A stretch of DNA of 45,910 nt from Intoshia linei (Eukaryota; Orthonectida; Rhopaluridae), in NCBI GenBank assembly GCA_001642005.1, contig LWCA01000155.1, forward strand, positions 1 to 45,910, written 5' to 3'. This document shows, in pieces, positions 45,783 through 45,910 of this stretch. The number at the start of each line of letters is the position of its first letter. The first letter of the stretch is position 1. The notes beneath the pieces are model-generated. The model saw nothing but the letters and a program-made list of their open reading frames with translations. It ran no database searches and was not told the origin of the DNA. The translations under genes were made by a program, and so were the position numbers.

Positions 45783-45910
45783 CCTAACTTATATAATATG
45801 CTACGCGATTTTTGTTTGTGTGTCTGTGTGTTCAACTTTATTTAAATAACTACGCATCTTAGAATTTTTTAAAGACCACATTTCAATTACAGTTTTTTCC
45901 GGAACGTATA
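45783..45910 (+). repeat. R1 element, cut by the window end
   Basis: Starts CCTAACTTATATAATATGCT and continues GTTTGTGTGTCTGTGTGTTC and CATTTCAATTACAGTTTTTT. It matches the reverse complement of 21900-22050 throughout. Confidence 0.7.

Noticed and set aside
1-45910. CRISPR arrays, tRNA genes and rRNA genes
   Set aside because: No regular spacer arrays, no convincing T-arm with cloverleaf, and no rRNA signature sequences were seen by eye. A tRNAscan or Infernal run would be decisive.

Overview
The window is very AT-rich eukaryotic DNA, apparently from a small-genome metazoan. It carries a spalt/SALL-type zinc-finger gene (an animal developmental regulator), a three-KH hnRNP K/PCBP-type protein, histone H2A, NIF3L1, NUBP1/Nbp35 and a U1 snRNA gene. 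Splicing phases solve cleanly by hand in four genes, and many introns are only 35-39 bp long. Tiny introns plus high AT suggest a genome-reduced animal such as an orthonectid, dicyemid or myxozoan, but the window alone does not settle the lineage.

Layout: 0-10 kb is a graveyard of transposons: Ty3/Gypsy gag, protease, RT, RNase H and integrase pieces, a KRBA2/GIN-like integrase, hAT pieces, two related LTRs and a palindromic MITE. 10-14.3 kb is AT-rich with two repeat families (here called R1 and R2) and another integrase remnant. 14.3-24.3 kb is the main gene cluster: a TPR-like gene (-), the KH gene (+, 12 exons), NIF3L1 (-, 4 exons, with an intronless H2A gene nested on the same strand in its large intron), and a 729-codon intronless orphan (-). 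26.1-33.1 kb is the SALL gene (-, 4 exons); its first intron holds a complete U1 snRNA gene on the same strand plus hAT and pogo/Tigger insertions. 33-40.5 kb is a gene-poor AT-rich stretch with a TSD-flanked hAT element and an R2 copy. 40.5-41.7 kb is a decayed, comparatively GC-rich reading frame of unknown, possibly viral or transposon, origin. 41.9-44.3 kb holds a BED-finger hAT remnant and an R2 copy split by DNA that includes a Harbinger-like transposase remnant. 44.5-45.6 kb is most of a NUBP1 gene (+), and the window ends inside an R1 element.

The expressed genes are mostly housekeeping: splicing (U1), RNA binding (KH), chromatin (H2A) and cytosolic Fe-S assembly (NUBP1), with SALL as the developmental repressor. 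It keeps the N-terminal SALL repressor motif and a PLDLS CtBP-type motif. They do not form one pathway. The most striking items are the U1 gene nested in SALL, H2A nested in NIF3L1, two homologous introns in the KH gene (introner-like), and the unidentified decayed frame at 40.5-41.7 kb. Repeat boundaries were found by eye and are approximate unless a target-site duplication is given.
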